Of a stretch of 64,000 bases of DNA, positions 63,380-64,000 are shown one piece after another. How positions within the stretch are numbered: position 1 is the first letter of the stretch; each line of letters begins with the position of its first letter. The stretch lies in NCBI GenBank assembly GCA_022695795.1, contig MU404138.1, forward strand, positions 62,001 through 126,000, read 5' to 3'. The notes under the pieces are model-generated. The model did not search any database. It saw only the letters and a list, made by a program, of their open reading frames with translations, and was not told the DNA's origin. The position numbers and the translations under genes are program-made. The DNA is from Biscogniauxia marginata (lineage: Eukaryota; Ascomycota; Sordariomycetes; Xylariales; Xylariaceae).

Positions 63380-64000
63380 ATGGAGACCGCTAAAGATGTA
63401 CGAGAGGAGATACGTTCAGAAGGAATTACCAATTGCCTAGAAAACCCCAAGAATGCCGTTGCTGTCCACCGAGACTATGCTGGAGCACAACCTAAAACTG
63501 ACCCCAAGGAGATTCGGCTCGTGCGAAAACTGGATCTACGCGTTATGGTCAGCAATAGCTCCTTGGCCTTTCTAGGACTGAGCACTCTCTAATATACAGG
63601 AACAATTATTACGGGCTATAGCCGGTATTGTGGTTGATGTATTTCTTCAATTTCCTCGACCGCGGTGCGCTCGCGCAAGCACGCCTGAATAATCTCGAGG
63701 ACGACCTCCATATGGCCGGCAACGACTTCAATGTCGCCGTCTCGATTCTGACCGCTGGATATGTACTAATGCAGATCCCGAGCAACATGCTACTCACCCG
63801 AGTCAGACCAAGTATTTACTTGGCGGCTGTCATGTTCGTTTGGTCGACTATCTCTGGTACGCTCTTGACCGACTATCCTGACCGTCAGACACTGATGGAA
63901 GAAAACAAAATAGCATGCACGGGGCTTGTAAACTCTTATGGATCCCTCATCGCCTGCCGCTTTCTCTTGGGATTCTTTGAGGCGCCAGTAAGCAAACATT
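63380..64000 (+). CDS. MFS transporter, allantoate-permease (Dal5) type, 5' part
   Basis: Partial, running off the right edge. Exons visible are 63380-63547, 63622-63856 and 63914-63987, and a new donor GTAAGC begins at 63988. The introns are 74 nt (GTCAGC...CTATAG) and 57 nt (GTACGC...AATAG). The reading is EIRLVRKLDLRVM, then VLWLMYFFNFLDRGALAQAR, LNNLEDDLHMAGNDFNVAVS, ILTAGYVLMQIPSNMLLTRV, RPSIYL and, after the second intron, CTGLVNSYGSLIACRFLLGF with FEAP. This is the start of an anion:cation symporter of the Dal5/Tna1 family. The 57-nt intron is in frame without a stop, but removing it gives the family sequence. The substrate (allantoate, nicotinate, pantothenate or another organic acid) cannot be told from this part. 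Confidence 0.9.

Overview
The window is nuclear DNA of a filamentous ascomycete (Pezizomycotina; probably Sordariomycetes, possibly Xylariales). The reasons are short GT-AG introns of about 50-150 nt, genes on both strands with no operons, fungal-restricted families (Clr5, 2EXR, DUF2985, nuclear-encoded complex I 51 kDa subunit), AT-rich stretches that look RIP-mutated, and many TAGGTA-type intergenic motifs. The order-level placement is an inference from sequence style, not from a phylogeny. Exon borders below were read by eye from splice signals, reading frame and family continuity.

Layout. 1-9 kb: a branched-chain aminotransferase, a single-pass Cys-rich membrane protein with an apparent frameshift, and a small secreted Cys-rich precursor. 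9-12.3 kb: a 1063-residue intronless, repeat-built membrane protein that I cannot assign. 12.3-20 kb: a secreted 10-cysteine protein, three copies of a ~135 bp LTR, an 83 bp minisatellite and a DHHC palmitoyltransferase-like gene with a solo LTR inside its first intron and a 1-nt frame break in a G tract. 22-43 kb: the conserved part. It holds a HerA-like ATPase, RIB3, COQ3, a BTB/T1 protein, an amino-acid permease, dynactin p27, NUO51, a DUF2985 membrane protein, an APH-like kinase, an AIG1-like GTPase with a CaaX end, and an alpha/beta hydrolase. 43-55 kb: an accessory, decaying region. It holds a zinc-finger protein, a triplicated 205 bp repeat, an ABHD12-like pseudogene, an intact SDR, an O-methyltransferase pseudogene, an unnamed gene relic, and an AT-rich inverted-repeat element split by a 474 bp solo LTR. 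55-64 kb: a Clr5-ankyrin protein, a 2EXR protein, a DOPA-dioxygenase-like enzyme and the 5' part of an MFS transporter that runs off the window.

How genes relate. Three conserved pairs are divergent with short shared promoters: RIB3/COQ3, BTB/permease and dynactin p27/NUO51. NUO51 and COQ3 both serve the respiratory chain and RIB3 feeds the flavin pathway that supplies FMN to complex I, but nothing here shows co-regulation. The ABHD12-like, SDR and O-methyltransferase genes are the kind of set found in secondary-metabolite clusters; only the SDR is intact, so this may be a cluster in decay. The best leads for something undescribed are the repeat-built 1063-residue protein, the Kex2-type secreted precursor, and the nested mobile elements.
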